Below, one piece after another: positions 7,421 through 14,639 of a stretch of DNA of 53,244 nt (position 1 is the stretch's first letter; each line of letters opens with the position of its first letter). This DNA comes from Thalassospira sp. UBA1131 (GTDB lineage: Bacteria; Pseudomonadota; Alphaproteobacteria; Rhodospirillales; Thalassospiraceae), in contig NZ_DCAO01000021.1 of assembly GCF_002311515.1 (NCBI RefSeq), positions 7,764 to 61,007 on the forward strand, given 5' to 3'. The position numbers were made by a program, and so were the translations under genes. The notes beneath the pieces are model-generated. The model made no database searches, was not told the origin of the DNA, and saw only the letters and a program-made list of their open reading frames with translations.

Positions 7421-8128
7421 TTACGCCGGATAGATCGCGACGATGCGGGCGACATTGACGATCCGGTCGGGCTGGATGGTGATTTTTTTGGACTCGTCAC
7501 CATACATCGTGCCGGTGAACCCGTGGTTCTGATCGTTCTCAAGGCATCGCATCAGATGGATCTCGCCTTCTATGTCGTGAATGGCGGCGTCTTCGCCCGG
7601 TGCCACGGGGTCATCAGGCGAACAGATCACAGTTTCGCGCATCCGAAGCCGGGGCATGTTCAGGGTGTTGGCGACCCGGACGGCATAAACGTTCCCTGAA
7701 AGCGTAAGGTTCTGCGGGGCCTCGACATGGGCAATCGGGTACATGGTCGCAATGATGCGCCCATTCTGGGCTCGTCCCACGACCGGGACCGTGTCCCGAA
7801 ACAAGGGTGGTTCAGCCGATGGTACGCCTGTTGATGCCGCAAGGCTTGCCGGGGGCGGGCTTGTAAACTGCTTTGCTGATTCGCCAAAGATTTCGGTCAG
7901 GCGGACGCGTTGCGTTTCCGCAATCTTGAGTTTGTTCTCCATCCGCAGATCACGGGTCTTGCCGTTTTTGTAATGTCGCAGGGCAGATTCATTGATGCCG
8001 GCCTTTTTGGCAACGGCAAGAACGCTTTGCCCTGTCTGATCAAGCCACTGGTTAAAGCTCTGGCGTTGGTCCTCTATCGGGTCTGTCATTTCATCCTGCT
8101 CCAATGTCCTGTTGTTGTTTTTCGGCAT
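7421..8128 (-). CDS. CI-like repressor, S24 fold without the usual catalytic dyad
   Basis: 235 aa. An N-terminal helix-turn-helix (SVLAVAKKAGINESALRHYK, about 36-55), a Pro/Ala linker, then a LexA/CI-type C-terminal domain (from about 110). Where active repressors have GDSM before PR, this protein reads VANTLNMPRL (152-161), so the Ser position is Leu. The Lys region reads HLMRCL instead of a VKRL-type motif. It may therefore not self-cleave after RecA activation. Divergent from the Cro-like gene at 8241. An in-frame ATG at 8089 with GGAGCAGG upstream is an alternative start. Confidence 0.88.
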   Translation of the reverse strand: MPKNNNRTLEQDEMTDPIEDQRQSFNQWLDQTGQSVLAVAKKAGINESALRHYKNGKTRDLRMENKLKIAETQRVRLTEIFGESAKQFTSPPPASLAASTGVPSAEPPLFRDTVPVVGRAQNGRIIATMYPIAHVEAPQNLTLSGNVYAVRVANTLNMPRLRMRETVICSPDDPVAPGEDAAIHDIEGEIHLMRCLENDQNHGFTGTMYGDESKKITIQPDRIVNVARIVAIYPA

Positions 8129-8151
8129 TGTGCTCTTTGGTTGTTCAGAAG

Positions 8152-8208
8152 TTTATCGGCAAATAGTACGAATTATCGTTGACAGTAGTAATAAATGCCG
8201 AATATGCT
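8152..8208 (+). promoter_or_regulatory. Rightward early promoter and operator region
   Basis: TTGACA (8179-8184), 18-nt spacer, TATGCT (8203-8208) reads toward the Cro-like gene. Inverted half-sites TCGGCA (about 8154) and TGCCGA (about 8196) flank it, matching the half-site near 7311-7320, so CI/Cro binding here is likely. Confidence 0.6.
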
Positions 8209-8240
8209 TCGAGCATCATCAGAGAAAAAGGCACTTACAA

Positions 8241-8513
8241 ATGTCCATTGATGCAAATCTGAACCGCATTCGGGCTTATCGCCGCCAGTACAATCTGGCG
8301 CGTTACCGGTTCGCCTGTCTGGCCGGGGTCAATGAAGCAGCAATCCGCAATATTGACACGACCGACTGGAACCCGACCGCGAATACCATCCGCAAGTTCG
8401 AGCAGGTCATCCCCCCGGAATTCATGGCCAACGCCAATGATGACACTGAAACGTCATCGGAACCGCAGGCCACCCCGGTTGATCGGGGTGAAGACCAGAC
8501 CGAGGCGGCCTGA
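8241..8513 (+). CDS. Cro-like helix-turn-helix protein
   Basis: 90 aa from the ATG at 8241 (AAAAAGGC upstream). The N-terminal part (LARYRFACLAGVNEAAIRNI) is a compact helix-turn-helix; the last 30 residues are acidic and Thr/Pro-rich. It is divergent from the CI-like repressor and first in the rightward early operon, the standard position of Cro. DNA targets are expected in 8129-8240. Confidence 0.75.
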   Translation: MSIDANLNRIRAYRRQYNLARYRFACLAGVNEAAIRNIDTTDWNPTANTIRKFEQVIPPEFMANANDDTETSSEPQATPVDRGEDQTEAA

Positions 8514-8602
8514 CAGGTTCGGGCTTTGACCAAATGCCGGGTGCGGCGGGTGTTTCCGCATCCCTGACTTTCACACCATCTCATGGATCGAGGTAAAAGT
8601 TT

Positions 8603-9148
8603 ATGTCGAATGCGACCAGAAATGCCCATCGTTTTGATGCGCCGGGTGCCGAGTTGTTTCAGGCGGTGTTTACATCGGCCTTTCACGACCATGTCGGCAC
8701 CTATCAAAGCGAAGGCAAGGCAATGACCTTGGCCGAGGTGGCACGCGCCATCGGCAAGGAAAACAAAGTTCGCACGGTCGAAGCCTGGCGCGATGGAGAA
8801 ACGGTTCCGCGCGGTGCTGATTTGTTTGCGGTCATGGCGGTCCTGCCGGTCAGCTTTTCCAACCGGTTGCTTTCGCTGATCGGGATCGGCGGTGCCAAGG
8901 AAATGTCGCCAGAGGAAATCAGTTTTCAGGAAGTCGCCCACGCGGCGGCAAGCTGTACCGAGATGTTCATCCGCCACATGGAAGATGGCCGGGTCGACCA
9001 TATGGAAAAGGCAGAGCAGATGCGCTGGGCCCGCCAGATGCGCGACCGCCTCGACAAGGTTCTGCATGGCCATGATGCGCCCGGCAAATCGGGCAGCACC
9101 GGCAAGGGCAATGTGGCCGCACTTCCCAAACGGGCAGGTGCGCAATGA
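8603..9148 (+). CDS. Putative DNA-binding phage regulator
   Basis: 181 aa. A central segment (MTLAEVARAIGKENKVRTVE followed by AWRDGETVPRGADL) reads as a helix-turn-helix in which a recognition helix precedes a short wing, reminiscent of CII-type or XRE regulators. The C-terminal half is helical and charged. Second gene of the rightward operon; the stop overlaps the next start (ATGA). Regulatory role inferred. Confidence 0.7.
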   Translation: MSNATRNAHRFDAPGAELFQAVFTSAFHDHVGTYQSEGKAMTLAEVARAIGKENKVRTVEAWRDGETVPRGADLFAVMAVLPVSFSNRLLSLIGIGGAKEMSPEEISFQEVAHAAASCTEMFIRHMEDGRVDHMEKAEQMRWARQMRDRLDKVLHGHDAPGKSGSTGKGNVAALPKRAGAQ

Positions 9149-9378
9149 GCAACCCGGCGCTTAAAGACCTGATCAAGGCAGGCAATGATTTCCTGCGCAA
9201 GTCGCTGATCGAGGCGGCAAGGTTTGATCCGAACGTCAATGTCAGTGGCGAGGAAATCTATCAATCGATCATGGTGATGGATGACCAGGCGATGGACGAC
9301 GTTGTGAAGATCAATCCGGCTGCCAAGGAAACCATGGATTTTGCCAAGGCCCTGCGGGCGGCGGGGGAATCGCTATGA
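9145..9378 (+). CDS. Hypothetical phage protein
   Basis: 77 aa, MSNPALKDLIKAGNDFLRKS, mainly helical and Met/Asp-rich in the middle (SIMVMDDQAMDDVVKI). Unrecognised. Four-base overlaps with both neighbours show tight translational coupling. Confidence 0.7.
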   Translation: MSNPALKDLIKAGNDFLRKSLIEAARFDPNVNVSGEEIYQSIMVMDDQAMDDVVKINPAAKETMDFAKALRAAGESL

Positions 9379-10046
9379 GCACCGCCAAGCACTTCATCCC
9401 CTTGGCTGATCCGGCCCCGCGCGAAGTTCCGACCCCGGCCAATGATTTCCTGCCGCGTGGCACGCTGACCATGGCTGATGTGCGCCAGCGTTTATCGCAT
9501 GGCCGGTCGCGGCCTGTCGCGGTCGAGGTCATCCGCCCGCGCAAGGTCCATGAAATCGATGTGGCCGAGGCCGCGATTTTCCCGCGCCTGTTCTGGGCGG
9601 TTTATGTCTCGCCCGATTTTGCCGGGGATGGCGATAACGATCGGCTGGCGCGCGCCTTTCGCGCCGATATGGATTGTTATGCCGGGTTGATGACCCCGTC
9701 GCAGTTCCATGATTTCCGCCGCGAGATGGACCACGGGGCCGATAGCGTTCTGGCCGTGCTGCTTGACCGGCAGGTTGGCGATGATGGCGGCTGGCACAGC
9801 CTCAAGGTGTTTGCCGTGATCTTCCTTTTGATGCTCTGGGTGGATCGATATGCCGCCCAGGCGATGTTCACCACCGATTTCGAACGCGCGGCGGCAGAGG
9901 TCTTTGACCATATCCGCGCCCTGCATGGCGATCAGTTCGCCGCCATCGAACCCTCGGCGCACAAGATGCTGCCCAAGGTCATCGCGCGGCTCAAGGCCTG
10001 CGGCCTGTTTCTGTGGCTGCCGGATTATCGGGGGGTAGAGGAATGA
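9375..10046 (+). CDS. Hypothetical phage protein with one hydrophobic segment
   Basis: 223 aa. A Pro-rich N-terminus, then an alpha/beta region and a hydrophobic stretch near residues 138-155 (LKVFAVIFLLMLWVDRY), which could be a membrane helix or a buried core helix. No family recognised. Its stop overlaps the start of the methyltransferase gene. Confidence 0.7.
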   Translation: MSTAKHFIPLADPAPREVPTPANDFLPRGTLTMADVRQRLSHGRSRPVAVEVIRPRKVHEIDVAEAAIFPRLFWAVYVSPDFAGDGDNDRLARAFRADMDCYAGLMTPSQFHDFRREMDHGADSVLAVLLDRQVGDDGGWHSLKVFAVIFLLMLWVDRYAAQAMFTTDFERAAAEVFDHIRALHGDQFAAIEPSAHKMLPKVIARLKACGLFLWLPDYRGVEE

Positions 10047-10756
10047 CCGCCCTTGCCAAAGTCCAGACCGGTCTTGGGGCCATGATGTCGGGCGGTCGGC
10101 GCGAGGTTGCCGAGGGCGACCGCACCCGACAGGCCGATGATTTCTACCCGACCCCGCCCGAAGTGTTCGAAGCCCTGTTCCGTCGCTTTCCGCATCTGGC
10201 AGGCAAGCGCATCTGGGATATGTCGTGTGGTGATGGCGTTCCGGCCCGTGTGATGGAGGCCCATGGCTGCAAGGTGATCGGTACTGATCTGATCGATCGC
10301 GGCTATGGCGCTGGCGGGGTGGATTTCCTGTCGGTGATGCGGCCCAAGGCATCGGTCCTGATCACCAACCCGCCCTATGACAAAGACCTGCCTGCCTGCT
10401 TTATCGAACATGCGATGCGGATGCAGGTCGAGGAGCTTTGGCTGTTGCTGAAATCGACCTATTGGCATGCGGCATCGCGCCAAGGGCTGTATCGCCGCCA
10501 TCGTCCGAAATGGAAGTGCGAGCTGCTTTGGCGGCCTGATTTCCTTGGCCTTGATCGCCCGACAATGGAATGCGCCTGGTTTGGCTGGCATCGCGACTGG
10601 TCGCGGGATGAAACCCTGCACGACCTGCTGCCCAAACCGCAGATGGACAACCTTGATTTGTTTCAACCGGCCCCCGGTGCGCGGGTCATCAATTACCAGA
10701 ACGACAACCCGATTGATGCGGATTTGTTCGATACCCCGGCTGCCGGGGCGGTGTGA
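10043..10756 (+). CDS. DNA N6-adenine methyltransferase
   Basis: 237 aa from the ATG at 10043 (ATGA overlap). The AdoMet pocket is DMSCGDG (59-65) with GTDL (80-83), and the catalytic motif is NPPY (109-112), together diagnostic of amino-group DNA methyltransferases. FYPTPPE near residue 34 is typical of phage-type members. Likely modifies phage DNA against host restriction or marks replication status; the recognition site cannot be read from sequence. No restriction partner is present, so it acts alone. Confidence 0.85.
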   Translation: MTALAKVQTGLGAMMSGGRREVAEGDRTRQADDFYPTPPEVFEALFRRFPHLAGKRIWDMSCGDGVPARVMEAHGCKVIGTDLIDRGYGAGGVDFLSVMRPKASVLITNPPYDKDLPACFIEHAMRMQVEELWLLLKSTYWHAASRQGLYRRHRPKWKCELLWRPDFLGLDRPTMECAWFGWHRDWSRDETLHDLLPKPQMDNLDLFQPAPGARVINYQNDNPIDADLFDTPAAGAV

Positions 10757-10865
10757 ACCGATAGGGCAGACAGGGATCAGACGGCGAGTGCCCTGAGTTT
10801 CGCAAAACCCCGTCATCCGGTGGGCCTCTCCTCCCTAAGCCTTCGGGGGCCGCGACCAGACCTTT

Positions 10866-10904
10866 AAACCCCGTTACCCCGCTTGAAGGCAGGGTCGGGG
10901 TTTT
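10866..10904 (+). terminator. Terminator after the methyltransferase gene
   Basis: Arms AAACCCCG (10866-10873) and CGGGGTTT (10896-10903) with an inner partial stem, ending in a run of four T. It separates the first rightward gene cluster from the following one. Confidence 0.6.
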
Positions 10905-10978
10905 CGGGTGAAAAAGCCGCACTGGGCGGCACCGGCTGAGTTTGAAGCCGATACGAGCAAACGAAAGGGCGGAACGAT

Positions 10979-11149
10979 GTGATTGTAATTGCCCTGATTC
11001 TGATGGTGATCGCCCGCCTGATGCAACGGTCGGTGATCGCCTTCGCCCCGGACGGTGAACAAGCCGCCGGATCTGACCCGCCAGCGGGTTCCTCAAGCCT
11101 TCACCGCAGACCTAAGGGGCCTGTTTGGTGGCACGGCAAAACGCCTTGA
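10979..11149 (+). CDS. Small single-pass membrane protein
   Basis: 56 aa from a GTG at 10979, with GGGCGGAA 5-7 nt upstream. Residues 2-12 (IVIALILMVIA) form a short hydrophobic helix, followed by a polar Pro/Gly-rich tail ending WWHGKTP. It fills part of an otherwise empty 580-bp gap. A strong GC hairpin without a T-run follows (11160-11194). No family recognised; the coding call rests on the ribosome binding site and hydrophobicity. Confidence 0.45.
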   Translation: MIVIALILMVIARLMQRSVIAFAPDGEQAAGSDPPAGSSSLHRRPKGPVWWHGKTP

Positions 11150-11336
11150 TATGCCAGAGAAGCCCGACCCCGGTTTGAAGACCGGGGCGGGCTTAAGGCA
11201 ACAGGAAGGCCGGGCGGTTTGCTCCTTTAACCGTGTTGTCCGCACTCTGCAGCGCCCGGTTCTTCCGCCTTATGGCAAATTGCAAAATCTGCAAATTGCT
11301 TGATCCGATTCCATCATGCCATGAAGGGTGAGTGAC

Positions 11337-11672
11337 ATGACCAAGCCTGAAATCTCTGCAGAACTGCGTGATGCGCTGATTGCGGCAGCCAATACCAACA
11401 CCATTGATGGTCCGCGCGGGCGGGCGATTGCGGTGATCCGGGTGGCGATCGACCGGCGTGTCCATTATGTCGGCAATGGCCGCCACGTCATCGTGATCAA
11501 TGACCGCCCGGTGATGGTCTGTCAGGCCGTCGATATCGCCAATGCGGTGCTTGAACGCGCCGGGCTGCTTGATCATCGCATCGATTACCCGGGTGCCAAG
11601 TTCCAGTCGGCCTATATCACCGGTGCCAACGACAACGCCAGCCGCAGCAGCATGCAAGGCGGTGTGGCATGA
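11337..11672 (+). CDS. Hypothetical phage protein
   Basis: 111 aa from the ATG at 11337, with AAGGGTGAG ideally spaced; a GTG at 11328 would overlap that ribosome binding site. Alternating helices and strands (IAVIRVAIDRRVHYVGNG, HVIVINDRPVMVC). No family recognised. ATGA overlap with the next gene. Confidence 0.7.
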   Translation: MTKPEISAELRDALIAAANTNTIDGPRGRAIAVIRVAIDRRVHYVGNGRHVIVINDRPVMVCQAVDIANAVLERAGLLDHRIDYPGAKFQSAYITGANDNASRSSMQGGVA

Positions 11673-12085
11673 GCGAGGCATCCTTCAAAACCATCCTGAC
11701 CACGCTGCGCGATGCGGCAAATGACAATCTCGGCTGCGACGATACCGCGCGCCAGATCATCAATGATCTTGATCTTGGCGGCTTTGCCATTCGCCGCAGT
11801 TACGAGGTCGTCAATTATGATTTGCCGGTGCTGGTGCTCCATCAGCCGGTGCGCGGATCGGGCGAAAGCTTTGGCGGCAACCCGGTGATGAAATCGCCGA
11901 GTGCGGCGGACCTCAATGGTGAAACCGGCTGGCTGGTGTCCTGGGTCGAACATGGCCGCACCAAATGCGCCTGGTTCGACGGCGAAGGCACCGCGCGCAA
12001 GCTGCCCGACTACCGCGTGATCAACCCCAAAACCCCGTGCGCCGGTGCCAAAGCCGCGCGTGCTGCAATCGGAAAGGCTGCGTGA
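11669..12085 (+). CDS. Hypothetical phage protein
   Basis: 138 aa, start MSEASFKTILTTLRDAANDN. A short helical N-terminus followed by a beta-rich middle with Gly turns, and a basic Ala/Lys C-terminus. Unrecognised. Overlaps the next gene's start by one base. Confidence 0.7.
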   Translation: MSEASFKTILTTLRDAANDNLGCDDTARQIINDLDLGGFAIRRSYEVVNYDLPVLVLHQPVRGSGESFGGNPVMKSPSAADLNGETGWLVSWVEHGRTKCAWFDGEGTARKLPDYRVINPKTPCAGAKAARAAIGKAA

Positions 12086-12459
12086 TGACCAAATCAACCC
12101 CGCTTTGCCCAAATCAGGCCCTGCTTGATATCGAACTCGAACGCGCCCGCCAGCAATTGGTGGAGGGCTGGACGCCAGAGCATGATGACACGCATGACGA
12201 TGGTGAGATGGCTCGTGCTGCCAGTGTTTATGCGTTGCTTGGTGGTTGGCCTGATGGGCCGGAAAGGTCGGTAATGGACTCGTTTGGGTCCAGCGGTGTC
12301 CCTTACACGGACCGTGCAAATTGGCCGTGGCACGTCGATTGGCTAAAGCCCACCGACCGCCGCCGTGATCTGGTCAAGGCCGGTGCCCTGATCGTTGCCG
12401 AGATCGAACGCCTTGACCGTAAGGCTGCCAAGGCCAAAGAGGCGGAGGAAGCCCAATGA
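12085..12459 (+). CDS. Conserved phage protein of the ERxRQ...DDxH type
   Basis: 124 aa. It carries the pattern IELERARQQLVEGWTPEHDD then THDDGEMARAASVYAL, common to many small phage early proteins of unknown role, where conserved Asp/His residues suggest metal or nucleotide binding. A long charged helix forms the C-terminus. Four-base overlap with the following gene. Confidence 0.75.
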   Translation: MTKSTPLCPNQALLDIELERARQQLVEGWTPEHDDTHDDGEMARAASVYALLGGWPDGPERSVMDSFGSSGVPYTDRANWPWHVDWLKPTDRRRDLVKAGALIVAEIERLDRKAAKAKEAEEAQ

Positions 12460-12803
12460 CCATCATCTATATCGCAGGTCCGATCACCGGCATGCCGGCG
12501 GGCAACAAACCGGCCTTTGATGCCATGGCGAAATACCTGACCGCCAAGGGCTACATCGTGCTCAATCCGCATGCCGTGCCAGCGGGCATGAATGAGGAAG
12601 CCTATATGGATATCTGCCTTGCCATGGTCCGCCATGCCAATGCGCTGTGCCTGCTCAAGGGCTGGCAGCAATCAGACGGCGCGCAGGCCGAACTGGCCTA
12701 TGCCCGCAAGCGCGGTATTACGGTCATGGATATGTCAGACGATACCGACCACGTCACCCGCCTGGCCGCCAACGATACCGAACCACAGCGGGGTGCGGCA
12801 TGA
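12456..12803 (+). CDS. DUF4406-type nucleoside 2-deoxyribosyltransferase-like protein
   Basis: 115 aa. MTIIYIAGPITGMPAGNKPA and the later LLKGWQQSDGAQAELAYA match the DUF4406 family, related to nucleoside deoxyribosyltransferases, in which the N-terminal YIAGP loop and the GAxxExxxA helix line the nucleotide pocket. Probably participates in nucleotide salvage or detoxification during infection. ATGA overlap with the gene downstream. Confidence 0.85.
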   Translation: MTIIYIAGPITGMPAGNKPAFDAMAKYLTAKGYIVLNPHAVPAGMNEEAYMDICLAMVRHANALCLLKGWQQSDGAQAELAYARKRGITVMDMSDDTDHVTRLAANDTEPQRGAA

Positions 12804-13150
12804 ATTGGGATGTTTTCGAACAGGTATCTGATGACGATAAGGCCGACATGGAAAACTTCTGGAAGGCCGTCGATCATCTTGTTGTTACGGGCGGTGTGCG
12901 GCATGTCGCCACCATTCGGTGCAAGAAAACCGGCGGCTCACGCCAGTTGTTTGCCCCGGTCGATGATGTGCGGGTCAAGGCTGCCGACTTCGGGATTCTC
13001 AATTTGACGGTGTCGGTCGATATCCCTGGCGACGATGACAACATCATCGACCCCTATGGCTCCGGCCCGGTGCCGATCGAGCCGATCCGCATCAAAACCA
13101 CGTCGCACACCATTGATGGTGTCAAAACCGGTCTTGTGGTGGGGCGGTGA
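12800..13150 (+). CDS. Hypothetical phage protein
   Basis: 116 aa, start MNWDVFEQVSDDDKADMENF. An acidic N-terminal helix, then a beta-rich segment (VRHVATIRCKKTGG, LNLTVSVDIPGDDD). No family recognised. Its stop overlaps the ATG of a 17-codon hydrophobic ORF (13150-13203) that is too short to call. A GC hairpin at 13223-13245 follows before the antirepressor gene. Confidence 0.7.
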   Translation: MNWDVFEQVSDDDKADMENFWKAVDHLVVTGGVRHVATIRCKKTGGSRQLFAPVDDVRVKAADFGILNLTVSVDIPGDDDNIIDPYGSGPVPIEPIRIKTTSHTIDGVKTGLVVGR

Positions 13151-13275
13151 TGCCAGTTCCGATGGCGCTTTTTATCTTCTGGATGATGATTTGGCGGCGA
13201 TAACGCTGCCTTGAAAAGGAATGCCCCGGCTATGCGGGCCGGGGCGGTATTGCAACAGATGAAAGGACGTTTGCA

Positions 13276-14115
13276 ATGAGTGCTCAGAATACCGCAATGA
13301 ACGACAATCTGTCCAGCAACGAAGTGATTTCGCTGGACTTCCATGGTTCTCAGATCGCGACTTTTGAGGTCGATGGTACGCCTTATGTCGCCCTGCGCAG
13401 TGTGTGCGAAGCGATCGGGATTGCCTGGAATGGTCAGTTCGAAAAGGTCAAGCGTGATCCCGTTCTGTCATCAACCGTTCGTGTGACACGAACGGTTGCC
13501 GAGGATGGCCGGTTGCGTGAAATGTCCGCTCTGCCGCTTGATATGCTGCAAGGCTGGCTGTTCAAGATCGATGCGTCACGGGTCCGGTCGAGCTTGCGCA
13601 CACGCGTCATCATGTTCCAGCGCGAATGCTACCGAGCCTTGTCGGCCTATTGGTCGCATGGTGTCGCAGCACAACCAGCCATCCTGCGGGATGATCTTGA
13701 CGGGCTGGTCACCGGCCTTTCGCCGGATGTCGAACGGGTGATTGGCGGCATCTTTAAGAAAGTCATCATCAAGGCGCTTGACGACCGGCTTGACGGCATG
13801 ATCGAGGATCGCCTTGCGCGTGATCCCCGCATGGGGGCTGTCACCGCCATTCCGGCCTTGCAGGTCGCCGTCGAGCGCGGGGTTGCCAAACGTCCGCGCG
13901 GCTTTGTGCAGGCTGTCAGCAATGCCCTGACCCGTTATTGCGAGTGCAGCACGCGCTTTACCGTCCATCGTGATGTCTATGGCCGCAAGCTGTTCCCGCG
14001 AGAGGCGATCAACGAATGGCTGGCCAAGGGCGGCTGGGGGCCGCTCAAGGACCGCCTTGACCGACAGACCGGTGGTCAGAACGTGCTACGCCTTGTCGAC
14101 AAGGGTGCGAAATGA
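13276..14115 (+). CDS. P22-type antirepressor (P22_AR_N domain), copy 1
   Basis: 279 aa. The N-terminal domain (ISLDFHGSQIATFEVDGTPY, then ALRSVCEAIGIAW, and QRECYRALSAYW near residue 125) is the phage antirepressor N-terminal domain. The C-terminal 90 residues (GAVTAIPALQVAVERGVAKR through FPREAINEWLAKGGWGPL) are nearly the same as in the paralogue at 29554-30372, while the middle differs. Antirepressors of this type bind and inactivate CI. It precedes antisense module B directly. Confidence 0.88.
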   Translation: MSAQNTAMNDNLSSNEVISLDFHGSQIATFEVDGTPYVALRSVCEAIGIAWNGQFEKVKRDPVLSSTVRVTRTVAEDGRLREMSALPLDMLQGWLFKIDASRVRSSLRTRVIMFQRECYRALSAYWSHGVAAQPAILRDDLDGLVTGLSPDVERVIGGIFKKVIIKALDDRLDGMIEDRLARDPRMGAVTAIPALQVAVERGVAKRPRGFVQAVSNALTRYCECSTRFTVHRDVYGRKLFPREAINEWLAKGGWGPLKDRLDRQTGGQNVLRLVDKGAK

Positions 14116-14366
14116 TGGCCTTTGCGTCCTCCAATATCGGCCAGCACCCCCATTTTGAGGGTGCTGGCGCGGCCTGCGTAGTTGCCCGTACGCCCAAAAT
14201 TGGGGTGTGGGCGGCGGGTGCGGTTTTCTGCGGGTTTCGAGACGGTCAAATTGACCGTCCGGGTGTGGAGCGCAGCACGTATAACTGCGTTCGTAGTTGC
14301 CCGGATCGTCAATCTGATGTGGTGGCGACCCTGTACGCTCAATCCGGGCGTCCAGTATCTGCAATA
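14116..14366. other. Leader region without a convincing gene
   Basis: Non-coding by my reading: several ORFs run across it on both strands but none has a ribosome binding site. It holds hairpins, such as CAGCACCC/GGGTGCTG around 14142-14166 and the palindrome GACGGTCAAATTGACCGTC at 14241-14259, which could be an operator or RNA hairpin. The plus frame stays open from 14112 into the regulator at 14640. Confidence 0.5.
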
Positions 14367-14395
14367 TTGACGCGAACGACAGGCGGGCGTATAGT
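14367..14395 (+). promoter_or_regulatory. Sigma70-type promoter of antisense module B
   Basis: TTGACG (14367-14372), 17-nt spacer, TATAGT (14390-14395). Located 51 nt before target a1, the equivalent position and spacing to the promoter of module A. Confidence 0.75.
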
Positions 14396-14445
14396 CCCTT
14401 CATCCGCGCCACAGGTGCGGGCAGTCACGGCAAAATCCGTGGCCG

Positions 14446-14634
14446 GGATTGGCGTCCTGTCTGTCAAACGGCGTCCGAACCGCGCCAAAAGTCCTTTTGC
14501 GCGGTTTTCCTATGGTCGGGCGCGTGGGAGGGCCTTGCGGCCCGCCACTCCGTTTGGTGGTAACGCCAATCCTGCGCGTCCGGCCACCAGGGATTGGCGT
14601 CTCCGGTGGTTGGTTAACCCAGTTCAAACGGAGG
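14446..14634 (+). ncRNA. C4/P4-CI-like antisense RNA module B
   Basis: In order: a1 GGATTGGCGT (14446-14455); b1 CAAACGG (14465-14471); a GC hairpin AACCGCGC/GCGCGGTT with inner AAAA/TTTT pairs (14478-14506) then TTCC; b' CTCCGTTTG (14548-14556); 6 nt GTGGTA; a' ACGCCAATCC (14563-14572); a2 GGATTGGCGT (14591-14600); b2 CAAACGGAG (14625-14633), which contains the GGAGG ribosome binding site of the gene at 14640. a'/a is 10 of 10 with both targets; b'/b2 is 9 of 9. Spacing is the same as module A (9 nt between a1 and b1, 6 nt between b' and a'). By analogy with P1 c4, the processed RNA carrying b'-a' should silence the regulator. Confidence 0.82.
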
Positions 14635-14639
14635 CTGTC

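Noticed and set aside
13150..13203. 17-codon hydrophobic ORF MPVPMALFIFWMMIWRR
   Set aside because: Too short to support, although its ATG overlaps the previous stop.
14112..14639. Upstream extension of the 14640 gene
   Set aside because: Open frame through hairpins and promoter without a ribosome binding site; the ATG at 14640 has GGAGG.
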